Assembly (NCBI RefSeq): GCF_016102005.1
Contig: NZ_JACFPL010000002.1
Location: 555,258-619,257, forward strand
Origin: Bifidobacterium choladohabitans
GTDB lineage: Bacteria > Actinomycetota > Actinomycetes > Actinomycetales > Bifidobacteriaceae
DNA: 64,000 nucleotides
Direction: 5' to 3'
Positions 63,863-64,000 of the stretch are shown here, one piece after another. Below the pieces are notes generated by a model. That model made no database searches. It was given only the letters and a program-made list of their open reading frames with translations, and was not told the DNA's origin. The translations under genes and the position numbers were made by a program. Position 1 is the first letter of the stretch. Each line of letters opens with the position of its first letter.

Positions 63863-64000
63863 GCAGATTGGCAGCCTGACGGTCTTTTCATCAGACACCA
63901 CCCAACTGAGATCGGGGGCTATAGGAACTAAACGCGTTGTTTATGTTGGGGGTTTGGCCTTGTGGCTGTAAGCGTGTTGGGTGGTTGTTAATAGGTCGGG
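63863..64000. other. Gene-free end of the window
   Basis: 138 bases after the hemolysin III stop. The last 80 bases are G/T-rich on the plus strand. No tRNA, rRNA start or open frame can be recognised; the region may be the leader of the next gene. Confidence 0.3.

Noticed and set aside
1..64000. CRISPR array or cas genes
   Set aside because: No regularly spaced direct repeats and no Cas-like proteins seen.
63863..64000. Start of an rRNA operon leader
   Set aside because: G/T-rich but no recognisable 16S start or antitermination box in view.

Overview
The window looks like the chromosome of a Bifidobacterium. It carries the phosphoketolase of the bifid shunt (xfp) next to guaA and directly upstream of pta and ackA. 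It also has actinobacterial markers: two WhiB proteins, CarD followed by ispF, a PdtaR/PdtaS-type pair, actinobacterial LexA boxes and DUF5719. Genes are GC-rich (many antisense frames stay open). The species is not certain; a high-GC member of the genus, possibly of the insect-gut B. asteroides type, is a guess.

Layout. 1-2400: tail of a short-chain dehydrogenase, then an AT-rich decay zone with a multiply frameshifted glycosylasparaginase, a resolvase stub and a broken DUF4062 gene. 2829-8361: a surface locus with a 1450-residue LPATG-anchored adhesin and a single-pass coiled-coil membrane protein. 8362-12165: AT-rich accessory island with a small regulator, a ParA stub behind iterated palindromes, and small orphans. 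12166-12944: short TetR-like regulator plus PH-like protein. 13091-20693: guaA (minus), then xfp, pta, ackA. 20841-23032: hisN-like phosphatase and aroA. 23149-26773: tRNA-Pro, MFS and ABC exporter genes with a TetR regulator whose operator occurs twice. 26900-32257: pdtaR-polA-nif3-nudix run and an unusual tRNA-Leu. 32379-41243: Nudix, pyk, terC, uvrB, coaE, rpsA, folD. 41455-43154: metal ABC transporter behind a Zur-like box. 43161-46391: ispF, carD and an OmpR-type two-component system. 46423-48431: LexA box and umuDC. 48428-63862: comF, a HAD phosphatase, a metal-site-less zincin homologue, a cell-envelope block (DUF5719, large glycosyltransferase, WhiB, two LCP ligases), an orphan FtsK/EccC-like ATPase, a second WhiB, the PdtaS-type kinase and a hemolysin III family protein.

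How it fits together. xfp, pta and ackA give the core energy route: phosphoketolase makes acetyl phosphate, AckA turns it into acetate and ATP, and Pta links it to acetyl-CoA; pyk adds the last glycolytic ATP step. DNA repair is tied together by an identical 16-bp LexA palindrome in front of umuDC and, inside coaE, upstream of uvrB. The PdtaS-like kinase near the right end and the ANTAR regulator near the middle probably form one signalling pair although they lie about 29 kb apart. The WhiB/glycosyltransferase/DUF5719/zincin/LCP block resembles a conserved actinobacterial envelope locus. I saw no CRISPR array, rRNA operon or intact prophage. The least explained parts are the 8.4-12.2 kb island, the adhesin with its long cytoplasmic tail, and the FtsK/EccC-like ATPase without visible substrates.
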